Shown here in pieces: positions 1 through 5,978 of a DNA stretch of 5,978 bases; position 1 is the stretch's first letter, and each line of letters begins with the position of its first letter. Origin of the DNA: CAYVOV01 sp964453525 (lineage in GTDB: Bacteria > Chloroflexota > Dehalococcoidia > Dehalococcoidales > UBA2162). The stretch spans positions 1 through 5,978 of the forward strand of contig CAYVOV010000038.1 of the NCBI GenBank assembly GCA_964453525.1, read 5' to 3'. A model generated the notes under the pieces. The model had not been told where the DNA came from and made no database searches. It saw nothing but the letters and a program-made list of their open reading frames with translations. Both the position numbers and the translations under genes were made by a program.

Positions 1-47
1 CCTCCATTTCAAAGTTCAAGGCTGTTCTATATGTCACTTTCTGAGTG

Positions 48-68
48 TTTGTTACTTAAGGTAACAAA
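48..68 (-). terminator. Inverted repeat after the lipoprotein gene, possible weak terminator
   Basis: TTTGTTAC and GTAACAAA form a perfect 8-bp stem around a 5-nt loop, starting about 30 nt beyond the TGA of the lipoprotein gene. The location suits a terminator, but the stem is AT-rich and no T-run follows on the minus strand, so a factor-independent mechanism is doubtful. Confidence 0.3.
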
Positions 69-97
69 ACGGACTTTTATCGCTCTAAGAACTTAGA

Positions 98-3000
98 TCA
101 AGGCTCTGCTAACTCAGCTCTCCATACTCCACAATTTAAAAGGCCAAGTACTAGATACTTATTGTCCGGGCTGAGTGCTAGATTATCGGCAACATTGTCT
201 CTTACCTGATTATCTGTGCTCGGTAGCCCATTGTTTATAGGTTCCCAGCTTTTTCCAGCATCTCGGCTTAAATAGACGCCCCGGTTGGTGCTCAAGAACA
301 ATATGTCATGATTTGGCGGGTAAATCAGAAGAGTATAAAACTCGCTCCTATCATCAAGACCGTCCATAATCTCAAACCAGTTTTCTCCGCCGTCTGTTGA
401 TTTCATAACGACACCGCAGAAGTCATTCCTGTTGCAGAAACCCTTGTTTTCTCCGTTCTTGGTCGATGTATACATAATACTCGGATTATCAGTATCTATA
501 GCTACTGTGTAAGGCCACTGTTCGGAAGGCATTCCGCTACTTTTCATCTCCCAGGTTTCCCCCCGATCCACCGATTTCACTACCCCATTATATGTTCCGG
601 CAAACAGTATGTCATGGTCATAGGGGTGCATGCTTATAGAGAACATACCATCGTTGCCAAGACCCAAGCTCGAGTCTCTCCAGGTATGGCCATTGTCTTC
701 ACTTATAAAGAACCCACTGGGAAAATGCCCGTAGTAGACGCGCCCGGCAACATCTGGATCAAATAATATTGAGCTGAACTGGTACATCCTTCTTTCCCAG
801 GGACTCCAATAACCCCCACCCAGTGTTTTTCCCAGATTGTGCCATTGTTTTATTGTTGGATCGAGCCTGTATAGTCCATAACCTCCCGTTCCTGCATATA
901 CAACTGAATCTGCCGATTCTAGGCTAACATAGACATCATCTACATAAACATGTGAACTATCCAGTGTTTCAAAAGCGATGGAACCACTGAGCAGAGGCTC
1001 GGGGTCTGTGTAATCAATTCTCAATATCCCGTCAACATAGACTCTGATATTACCACCCTCGACTTCCACTTCGAGGTCGTACCATTGGTTTAGATTATAA
1101 TGCTGCTGATTATCTGTTAAATCGGCGAATTCAGCCCACTGGTTGAATTGTTTTTGGAGAGATAATCCACCTTCGTGGAATCCGAAGAAATACCTCCCTT
1201 CATCGCACACTCTAAAATTCACATGAACGCTGCCTTCAAGTAGCTTTATTCTGGTCTGAAAGGTATAGTCCCCCCAGCTTTCGGAGTGGGCACGGGCCCA
1301 CTTATGACCAATACCCTGCAAGACATAATTGCCGTTCTCTGGGATAACAGACCAGCCTTCTTCTATATCCCATTTGTCCGCATGGTCACCCTCAAAGTCA
1401 TCTTCAAAGGGTGGATATTCGATGCTTGCGAGCTTTAGTGACCGTATGTCTGAAGTACCCAGCCCTTCATTGAGTCCTTCCCAGGTCACTCCTTCGTCTC
1501 TTGTTACGAAAACACCTTCTTTCGTTGCTACATAAACTTCATCCGGATTGAGCGGATTAATCACGACCTGCCGGATATGTTTGCCAAACAGGCCGACAGG
1601 CACATTGAGGAGCATACTGTTATAAGATTTGTAAATCCCTTTTCCCCAGGTGCCTATCCACATGTTACTTGAGTCGTTTGGATTTATTGCCAGAGCATAG
1701 TAACCTTCCTGCAAAGGATAATCCACCACGACACTTGGAGTGATTGCATTTCTATCCCTGAATGTGGCACCTCCATCAGTGGAAGCATACAGACCACCGG
1801 GGTACGAAGTTACGAAGATATTATTTGAGTTGGCAGAGTCAACCTCAATTTGCAGGTTGTGAACTGTTGGCACCGGTTTATTACTGCGATTGCGTTGCCA
1901 AGTCGCTGAAGCCAAGTCTATATCGAAATCCCCCGAATAGACACCGAACCCTTGAGTTCCAACATATATCTTGTCACTTCCAATGGCGCATGACGTCAAC
2001 ACCCGGGTATCTAACCCTGAATTGAGACTGGACCAGCTATCTCCTCCATTGGTGCTCATCTGCAAGCCATCTACCAAATCAACCGCAAAAAGTACATTAT
2101 GGTCGTCAGGGTGTAGCCGTATCGCACGGCAGCTAGCGCTGGTGACGAGAACCTTACTCCATGTGGAGCCAGCGTCAGTAGATTTATAGACACCGGCATC
2201 GTCAGCAAAGGTTATCCCATCCGGAAAATCTCCCGATATCTCTGTAAACCACGCTGGCATGGCCCCGCCTCTGGCAGCCGTGTATAATATCGTCGGCTCA
2301 ATTGAGTCAACCTCGATGTCATACACCCCAACATAAGGATGATTTTCCAACCGTGCCCAGCTTGCACCACCATCCATTGACTTATAAACACCATTCACGT
2401 TGGTTGTTGCATAAACGATATGTGGATTGGTGGGGTCAATAGCTATATCTAGAATGCCTTTTGGTAACGTGCCGGTAATATCTGCCCAAGATGAACCGCC
2501 ATCAGTTGACTTATATAATTTCCCTCCTCCTAGAGACGGATGGAAGGTAGAAGCAAATACCGTATCACCATCTGACAGCACCCGCATTACCAGCAATGCC
2601 CCATCAGCTGTAAAGTCTGCCACTTCTTCCCAGGTTTCTCCGGCATCTTCTGACTTCCATACTGTAGGCGAGGAACGGTCGGCAAGATAAATGATATTAG
2701 TATCTTCTCTATTTAAACTGAGTGCGGTAGAAGAAATAGGCGCCTCTTCAAGTAGTTCCCAAGTTTCTGCAGCATTTACTGTTTTCCACGTGCCGCCAAG
2801 CCAGGTTGCTGCATAAGCAACGGAAGGGTCATCAGGGTCAATAACTAGCTGAGATTGCCCCCAGACAGTACACATTATAAAATGCTCGTTTAGTACGCTC
2901 CATGATTTCCCTCGGTCACTACTTACATAGATGGCGCCTTTTTCCCCTATCACTCCGGCGTAGAGTTTGTTTGAATCTGATGGGTCAAACTCAAGCCAGG

Positions 3001-4732
3001 TTATTCCTTTAGAGTCTTCCACCTTAAGTAGCTCAGTCCAGCCAGAGTTTTCCGCCTGATACTTGGAATATCTCCAGATAGATGAATGATTCTCAAATAT
3101 TTTTGGTGAATATGTGGCGTAGAGTATATTGCTATCATCGGGGTCTATCTCAATGTCATAGGCATAATCAGGAGAGTTGGTGAGATACTGCCATTCGCCG
3201 CGGCCTGCAAACTCAGATATGCCGACTCCCATATTGGATACATAGATTCTACCGTCCTCGGCAATTTCAAAATCAATAATCTTGGCTGATGAGAAATCCT
3301 GAGCAATCCGGGTGAAAGTTCTCCCTGAATCATAAGATTCATATATGTTGGTCATCTCGTCAACTAAGAGGATATGGTCTGGATTGTGCGGGTCTATCCT
3401 TACCTCATCTCCGGCATTGACCGGCGAGAACGGCTCCCAGGTTTTTCCTCCGTCTCTAGTGCAGTAGGACTCCTGTATTACATTTCCCGAGGTAAATATA
3501 GTATCTGGCTCCGTGGGATGAGTCAGAACAATAGTGGGAGATGATGCTATGATATCCCTGTCCATTTTCTTCCAGGTTTGCATGCCATCCTCTGACTTAA
3601 CCAGTCCCAGAGCCCATATATTACCAGTCTTACCATAGACTATATTAGGATTATCATAATCAAATAGTACCCTACATAAATTGAAGGTCACTTCTCCAAA
3701 TTCTGTTATTCTCGGCATATTAAGTATCTCGTGGCTGGAACCATCTAGCTTAAGTATGTAGCCATCGCAGGGACTTAAAAGGTAGTAGGCTGACCCCAGG
3801 ATAGCGCAGTCAGTTATGCCATTGGATTCGCGAGTGAGGCTAGTTACCCGATTCCAGGTTACCCCTCCATCGTATGACTCCGTTATTAGTTCAGACACAG
3901 GGCAAGTGACCTCATCAACGGGGTGCCTAAAAAGCAGAAAGACGTGTTCCGGGTCGGCAGGGTCCTGGACAATATTAGAGATAATGACATCGTCCGGCAC
4001 ATCAAGGTTGAATTTAGACCAGCTCTTACCCAGGTCATCCGAAAGATACAGGTGCCCATTGGTTAACTCGCCGCTACCTTCAACTCCAACTATGACGTTG
4101 ACCAGAATTCTCTTTCCCTGCGCGTATATATTCGGCACACTAATCCAGTATTGTAAGCCGCTATCGCTGGGAGGCAGTGATAAATCGCCTGAGTCAGATA
4201 AAAAAAGGGCCATATCCTCCCAATTGAAATCTCCCGTAGTCAAGTCGGCGAACAGTATTCTTATGTCTCTTACGTCCCCGCTAGGCTGAATTACGAAAAT
4301 CTTGTGGTCACTGATAATCAATTTCTGGCATGGCCCATCCAAAAATCTTACAATATTCCCCTTACTATCATAGTAGTGAACGCCGTCGTCGCCGCCAATA
4401 AATAGCTTGCCTTCATAGGTGGCTATGGAATTAATCTCAACGTTCTGCAGATCAGTCATTAACTGCCAGTTTTCACCCTTGTCTTCAGACTTGTAAAGAT
4501 CTCTCCTCTCCGTCAATGCATATAGCTCATGGCCACCGGAGGGATTCTGTATGAGCTCGGCTACACGCCCTGCTCCTGGAGGTCCGCTCATGGATTCCCA
4601 AAAGATGGAATCTGGCGTTATGGTGGGTTTGGAAGTCGTAATAGGACCAGTAGAAGGACAAGCGCAACCAGCAAGCACTGCAACCAAAACCAGAAAAGAA
4701 AGGGCTGAAGCCAGTATTCTCAACCGTTTCAT
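98..4732 (-). CDS. Giant Asp-box (BNR) beta-propeller lipoprotein with an inserted LamG-like domain
   Basis: Exported protein of about 1,544 residues, probably lipid-anchored outside the cytoplasmic membrane. The N-terminus has a Lys/Arg-rich start, a hydrophobic core and a lipobox LAGC (Cys23), followed by a Ser/Thr/Pro-rich linker to about residue 42. The rest is propeller blades of the form I-x-IDPxxPxxVYA-x-GVYKSxDGGxSW. Eighteen Asp boxes are visible, starting near residues 82, 231, 286, 380, 425, 466, 604, 694, 742, 785, 851, 893, 984, 1077, 1344, 1387, 1445 and 1489; the one near 651 (TVNAAETW) is decayed. A jelly-roll domain occupies about 1107-1270. The fold resembles sialidase-like, sortilin/VPS10-like and GH74 propellers. 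GH74 enzymes carry two seven-bladed propellers in about 750 residues, so this protein could hold roughly twice that; this is inference. I cannot identify catalytic residues, so binding or polysaccharide hydrolysis are both open. ATG at 4732 is preferred over in-frame TTG at 4738 because AGGA lies 8 nt before the ATG but only 2 nt before the TTG. The gene is intact and has its own promoter. Confidence 0.93.
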   Translation of the reverse strand: MKRLRILASALSFLVLVAVLAGCACPSTGPITTSKPTITPDSIFWESMSGPPGAGRVAELIQNPSGGHELYALTERRDLYKSEDKGENWQLMTDLQNVEINSIATYEGKLFIGGDDGVHYYDSKGNIVRFLDGPCQKLIISDHKIFVIQPSGDVRDIRILFADLTTGDFNWEDMALFLSDSGDLSLPPSDSGLQYWISVPNIYAQGKRILVNVIVGVEGSGELTNGHLYLSDDLGKSWSKFNLDVPDDVIISNIVQDPADPEHVFLLFRHPVDEVTCPVSELITESYDGGVTWNRVTSLTRESNGITDCAILGSAYYLLSPCDGYILKLDGSSHEILNMPRITEFGEVTFNLCRVLFDYDNPNIVYGKTGNIWALGLVKSEDGMQTWKKMDRDIIASSPTIVLTHPTEPDTIFTSGNVIQESYCTRDGGKTWEPFSPVNAGDEVRIDPHNPDHILLVDEMTNIYESYDSGRTFTRIAQDFSSAKIIDFEIAEDGRIYVSNMGVGISEFAGRGEWQYLTNSPDYAYDIEIDPDDSNILYATYSPKIFENHSSIWRYSKYQAENSGWTELLKVEDSKGITWLEFDPSDSNKLYAGVIGEKGAIYVSSDRGKSWSVLNEHFIMCTVWGQSQLVIDPDDPSVAYAATWLGGTWKTVNAAETWELLEEAPISSTALSLNREDTNIIYLADRSSPTVWKSEDAGETWEEVADFTADGALLVMRVLSDGDTVFASTFHPSLGGGKLYKSTDGGSSWADITGTLPKGILDIAIDPTNPHIVYATTNVNGVYKSMDGGASWARLENHPYVGVYDIEVDSIEPTILYTAARGGAMPAWFTEISGDFPDGITFADDAGVYKSTDAGSTWSKVLVTSASCRAIRLHPDDHNVLFAVDLVDGLQMSTNGGDSWSSLNSGLDTRVLTSCAIGSDKIYVGTQGFGVYSGDFDIDLASATWQRNRSNKPVPTVHNLQIEVDSANSNNIFVTSYPGGLYASTDGGATFRDRNAITPSVVVDYPLQEGYYALAINPNDSSNMWIGTWGKGIYKSYNSMLLNVPVGLFGKHIRQVVINPLNPDEVYVATKEGVFVTRDEGVTWEGLNEGLGTSDIRSLKLASIEYPPFEDDFEGDHADKWDIEEGWSVIPENGNYVLQGIGHKWARAHSESWGDYTFQTRIKLLEGSVHVNFRVCDEGRYFFGFHEGGLSLQKQFNQWAEFADLTDNQQHYNLNQWYDLEVEVEGGNIRVYVDGILRIDYTDPEPLLSGSIAFETLDSSHVYVDDVYVSLESADSVVYAGTGGYGLYRLDPTIKQWHNLGKTLGGGYWSPWERRMYQFSSILFDPDVAGRVYYGHFPSGFFISEDNGHTWRDSSLGLGNDGMFSISMHPYDHDILFAGTYNGVVKSVDRGETWEMKSSGMPSEQWPYTVAIDTDNPSIMYTSTKNGENKGFCNRNDFCGVVMKSTDGGENWFEIMDGLDDRSEFYTLLIYPPNHDILFLSTNRGVYLSRDAGKSWEPINNGLPSTDNQVRDNVADNLALSPDNKYLVLGLLNCGVWRAELAEP
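926..1414 (-). other. Inserted concanavalin A-like (LamG / GH16-like) domain within the propeller lipoprotein
   Basis: Residues of about 1107-1270 break the blade pattern and contain no Asp box. They begin with FEDDFEGDHADKW, have a middle W-G-D-Y-TFQTRIKL strand and a VNFRV...YFFGF segment, then WYDLEVEVEGGNIRVYVDG and SGSIAFET, and end with HVYVDDVYV. This order is typical of the jelly-roll domains annotated as LamG_3, DUF1080 or family 16 glycoside-hydrolase-like, which often bind carbohydrate. The GH16 catalytic ExDxxE motif is not visible, so a binding role is more likely than catalysis. The flanking residues (IRSLKLASIE before, SADSVVYAGTGGYGLYR after) join into one normal blade when the domain is removed. 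Confidence 0.75.
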
Positions 4733-4740
4733 CTTCAATA

Positions 4741-4744
4741 TCCT
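4741..4744 (-). promoter_or_regulatory. Shine-Dalgarno AGGA of the lipoprotein gene, deciding its start
   Basis: Read on the minus strand, AGGA is followed by 8 nt and then the ATG at 4732. The in-frame TTG at 4738 lies only 2 nt from AGGA, which is too close for initiation. The shorter protein (1,544 rather than 1,546 residues) is therefore the likelier product; the signal peptide is intact either way. Confidence 0.6.
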
Positions 4745-4761
4745 ATAAACCTCATGCAGAG

Positions 4762-4790
4762 ATTATTAACGACCGCATTAGCAATGTCAA
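4762..4790 (-). promoter_or_regulatory. Sigma-70-type promoter for the lipoprotein gene
   Basis: On the minus strand there is a perfect -35 box TTGACA (4785-4790) and a -10 box AATAAT (4762-4767, five of six matches to TATAAT), separated by an optimal 17 nt. Transcription would begin near 4755, giving a leader of only about 23 nt that contains the AGGA ribosome binding site. The position directly in front of the gene supports independent transcription from the upstream methyltransferase. No operator could be recognised around it. Confidence 0.65.
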
Positions 4791-4900
4791 CAGTACCAGT
4801 TTTTGAGATGCTTAACAATTCACTCAGAATCATGCGGGGTGTACTAAATGATACATGGCTAAAGACGTGACAAAATAGACAATTGTTACTTTAATCTTAG

Positions 4901-4966
4901 CTAGTCCCTCACAGCAGCACTGTGAAATTCTTTGGCCACATATTCTTCCTGCTGCTCGCTATTCAT
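4901..4966 (-). CDS. Possible 21-residue micro-ORF behind the methyltransferase gene
   Basis: An ATG lies 4 nt after the TAA of the methyltransferase gene and opens a 21-codon frame (starts MNSEQQEEYV, ends HSAAVRD, stop TAG). AGGA in the last codons of the methyltransferase lies 9 nt before this ATG, so translation could be coupled. The peptide is polar with a Glu/Gln-rich N-terminal half, and I recognise no family. It could be a genuine small protein, the surviving N-terminus of a decayed gene, or chance. A perfect 6-bp inverted repeat (4909-4925) overlaps its last codons. Confidence 0.25.
   Translation of the reverse strand: MNSEQQEEYVAKEFHSAAVRD
4909..4925. repeat. Short inverted repeat between the two genes
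   Basis: TCACAG and CTGTGA form a perfect 6-bp stem around a 5-nt loop (CAGCA). It lies about 45 nt past the methyltransferase stop. No run of T follows on the minus strand, so it is not a convincing intrinsic terminator; it could serve as a weak one or as a protein-binding dyad. Confidence 0.3.
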
Positions 4967-4970
4967 ATCG

Positions 4971-5645
4971 TTATTTCCTCTTCATCACAAAGCAAACCGA
5001 CCTATTACGTTCGGGGGCTTTCCTGAAAAAATCTAGCTCACTCTGCGCCTGGTTAAGCGCTTCGTGAATTTCCGGTTCATCAGCATACTTTGCCCTTGCT
5101 TCGTTAACCAGCTTTCCGAGAGGAACGAAGTATTCGTTCCACCAGATATTGATATCCAGTGTGAAATAACCAAGCAACTCATAACCGCAGGTGGAAATCT
5201 GTTCAAGTTTCTCTTCGACATCGCCCATTTCATCATGTACTACCATGAAACCGTCCGGTCTGATAAGGCGTTTCCATTCCTGGAGTCCTTTTGCGAAACC
5301 GATAACGTATATGGAGCCCTCAGACCAGATAATATCGAAGCTTTCATCGGGGAATTCCATATCAAGTAAAGAGCAATTCAAGGTCTTAAACCGGTCCGAT
5401 AACCCGGCTTTTTTGATTTTCCTATTAAGTCTGTTCAGGACATTCTGGTCGATGTCCAGTCCTATTATTTCCCCGTCAGTCAGCCTTGCCAACTCCATAG
5501 TCGAGACTCCGGAACCACAACCAATATCGAGAATTCGGGGCCTTTCAATCATGGGAATCATCCTGAGTGCTTTCCTCGAGTATTTGGCAAGACGTTTTCT
5601 TACTAGGTCTTTCTTATTCAGGAATCTCTCTTCCTGACCTGACAT
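4971..5645 (-). CDS. Class I SAM-dependent methyltransferase (Methyltransf_25/11-like)
   Basis: Cytosolic methyltransferase of about 224 residues, the usual size for a stand-alone Rossmann-fold enzyme; no signal peptide or membrane segment. Numbering from the second ATG, motif I LDIGCGSG is at about 39-46 (SAM-binding glycine loop), and GLDID at about 62-66 supplies the acidic residue expected to bind the SAM ribose. LLDMEF at about 93-98 precedes the FDIIWSEG strand (103-110), and LIRPDGFMVV (127-136) is the strand-5 region. The C-terminal part, with NIWWNEYFVPLGKL and then ADEPEIHEALNQAQ, looks like a substrate-capping region, but the methyl acceptor cannot be told from sequence. The second ATG (5645) is preferred because GGAGG lies 7 nt before it but only 1 nt before the first ATG (5651). 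The frame is intact. The downstream lipoprotein gene lies about 240 nt away with its own promoter, so no functional link is implied. Confidence 0.93.
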   Translation of the reverse strand: MSGQEERFLNKKDLVRKRLAKYSRKALRMIPMIERPRILDIGCGSGVSTMELARLTDGEIIGLDIDQNVLNRLNRKIKKAGLSDRFKTLNCSLLDMEFPDESFDIIWSEGSIYVIGFAKGLQEWKRLIRPDGFMVVHDEMGDVEEKLEQISTCGYELLGYFTLDINIWWNEYFVPLGKLVNEARAKYADEPEIHEALNQAQSELDFFRKAPERNRSVCFVMKRK

Positions 5646-5652
5646 TACCATA

Positions 5653-5657
5653 CCTCC
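5653..5657 (-). promoter_or_regulatory. Strong Shine-Dalgarno GGAGG of the methyltransferase gene
   Basis: On the minus strand GGAGG is followed by T, then ATG GTA ATG. The first ATG sits 1 nt from the site and the second 7 nt from it, so the second (5645) has normal spacing and is the probable start. No convincing promoter was found for this gene within the window. Confidence 0.65.
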
Positions 5658-5787
5658 AATACGTTAGCTCTACTTTTGCACATTACGTCGCCACAACCTG
5701 AAGATTCCAAAAAGTAAATTCATTTTTCATCTTATGCGGAAATCAAAAAAAGAGTTTTCAACCTAGCAGCCCGGAGGGGGAGCGTAA

Positions 5788-5799
5788 AACTAGCTAGTT
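5788..5799. repeat. Perfect 12-bp palindrome
   Basis: AACTAGCTAGTT reads identically on both strands. It lies about 140 nt upstream of the methyltransferase start. It could be an operator half of some regulator or chance; nothing further supports a role. Confidence 0.3.
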
Positions 5800-5866
5800 C
5801 TTCTGATTTCACTTAATGACTGATTGTTGGATGAGGAATCAATAATCTTAGAGAGGGGCTTTTGAT

Positions 5867-5887
5867 ACCCTGACTTAGGTTCAGGGT
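5867..5887. repeat. GC-rich hairpin in the right intergenic region
   Basis: ACCCTGA and TCAGGGT form a perfect 7-bp stem with a 7-nt loop; the stem extends about three pairs further (5864-5890) if G-T wobbles are allowed. No T-run follows on either strand. It may belong to the end of a transcript entering from the right on the minus strand, but this is not shown. Confidence 0.35.
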
Positions 5888-5978
5888 GTTGGGTCAACTA
5901 TCTATCATATAGGTTGAAAAAGGTTCCTTTTTTCTTGATATCAAACTATATACTGAAGCTAAAAGGCATCAACCATGC

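Larger units (their letters stand above)
5652..5978. other. Intergenic region without a supported gene
   Basis: All reading frames are interrupted by stops and no RNA gene is recognised. The stretch holds the methyltransferase ribosome binding site at its left end, palindromes at 5788-5799 and 5935-5944 (TTGATATCAA), the hairpin at 5867-5887, and a small A/T hairpin (about 5917-5933, AAAAAG facing CTTTTT). A T-run on the minus strand (around 5746-5752) is not preceded by a clear stem. No promoter of convincing quality for the methyltransferase gene was found. Confidence 0.6.

Noticed and set aside
1..96. Plus-strand frame open from the left edge to TAG at 94-96, possibly the tail of a convergent gene
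   Set aside because: Only 31 codons are visible, the composition is unremarkable, and no motif supports coding. It cannot be judged without the sequence to the left.
2401..2520. Possible DNA-level tandem repeats encoding the propeller blades
   Set aside because: Blades share a protein pattern (IDPTNP...GVYKSxDGGxSW) but their codons and lengths have diverged, so this is an ancient protein repeat and not a recent DNA repeat array.
3816..4289. Plus-strand ORF of 157 codons inside the lipoprotein gene
   Set aside because: It lies antisense to the propeller gene, its translation is Ser/Leu/Arg/Thr-rich without a recognisable domain, and the minus-strand frame shows clear Asp-box blades throughout. 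The other internal ORFs within 98-4732 are rejected on the same ground.
5064..5637. Plus-strand ORFs (101 and 148 codons) overlapping the methyltransferase gene
   Set aside because: They are antisense shadows of a gene with intact SAM-binding motifs and a strong ribosome binding site; neither has a recognisable domain.
5961..5978. Possible start of a plus-strand gene (AAAAGG, 8 nt, ATG at 5975)
   Set aside because: Only one codon is inside the window and no matching promoter was found upstream, so the ATG cannot be distinguished from chance.

Overview
The window holds two convincing genes, both on the minus strand, plus one doubtful micro-ORF and two short intergenic regions. Nothing in it identifies the organism firmly. 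The moderate base composition, the lipobox signal peptide with a Ser/Thr/Pro-rich linker, and a very large lipoprotein built of Asp-box (BNR) propeller blades fit an uncultured environmental bacterium. A Chloroflexota (Dehalococcoidia-like) source is my guess by style only. An archaeon is not excluded, since archaea also carry lipobox proteins and Asp-box propellers.

Layout from left to right: positions 1-97 are a short non-coding tail with an 8-bp inverted repeat just beyond the end of the large gene. Positions 98-4732 (minus) encode a secreted, lipid-anchored protein of about 1,544 residues. It is made almost wholly of Asp-box beta-propeller blades (18 recognisable boxes and one decayed box), with a jelly-roll (LamG / GH16-like) domain of about 165 residues spliced into the middle of one blade. 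Positions 4733-4970 hold its ribosome binding site, a good sigma-70-type promoter, and a 21-codon ORF directly behind the upstream gene. Positions 4971-5645 (minus) encode a class I SAM-dependent methyltransferase with a strong Shine-Dalgarno. Positions 5652-5978 have no supported gene, but carry several short palindromes.

The two genes share a strand but are separated by about 240 bases, with a dedicated promoter in front of the lipoprotein gene. They are probably transcribed separately, and nothing in the sequence ties them to one pathway. The lipoprotein probably acts at the outer face of the cell as a binding scaffold or a polysaccharide-active protein; the methyltransferase is cytosolic with an unknown substrate. 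I see no mobile element, CRISPR array, tRNA or rRNA, and no convincing multi-gene system. The most unusual object is the architecture of the large lipoprotein.
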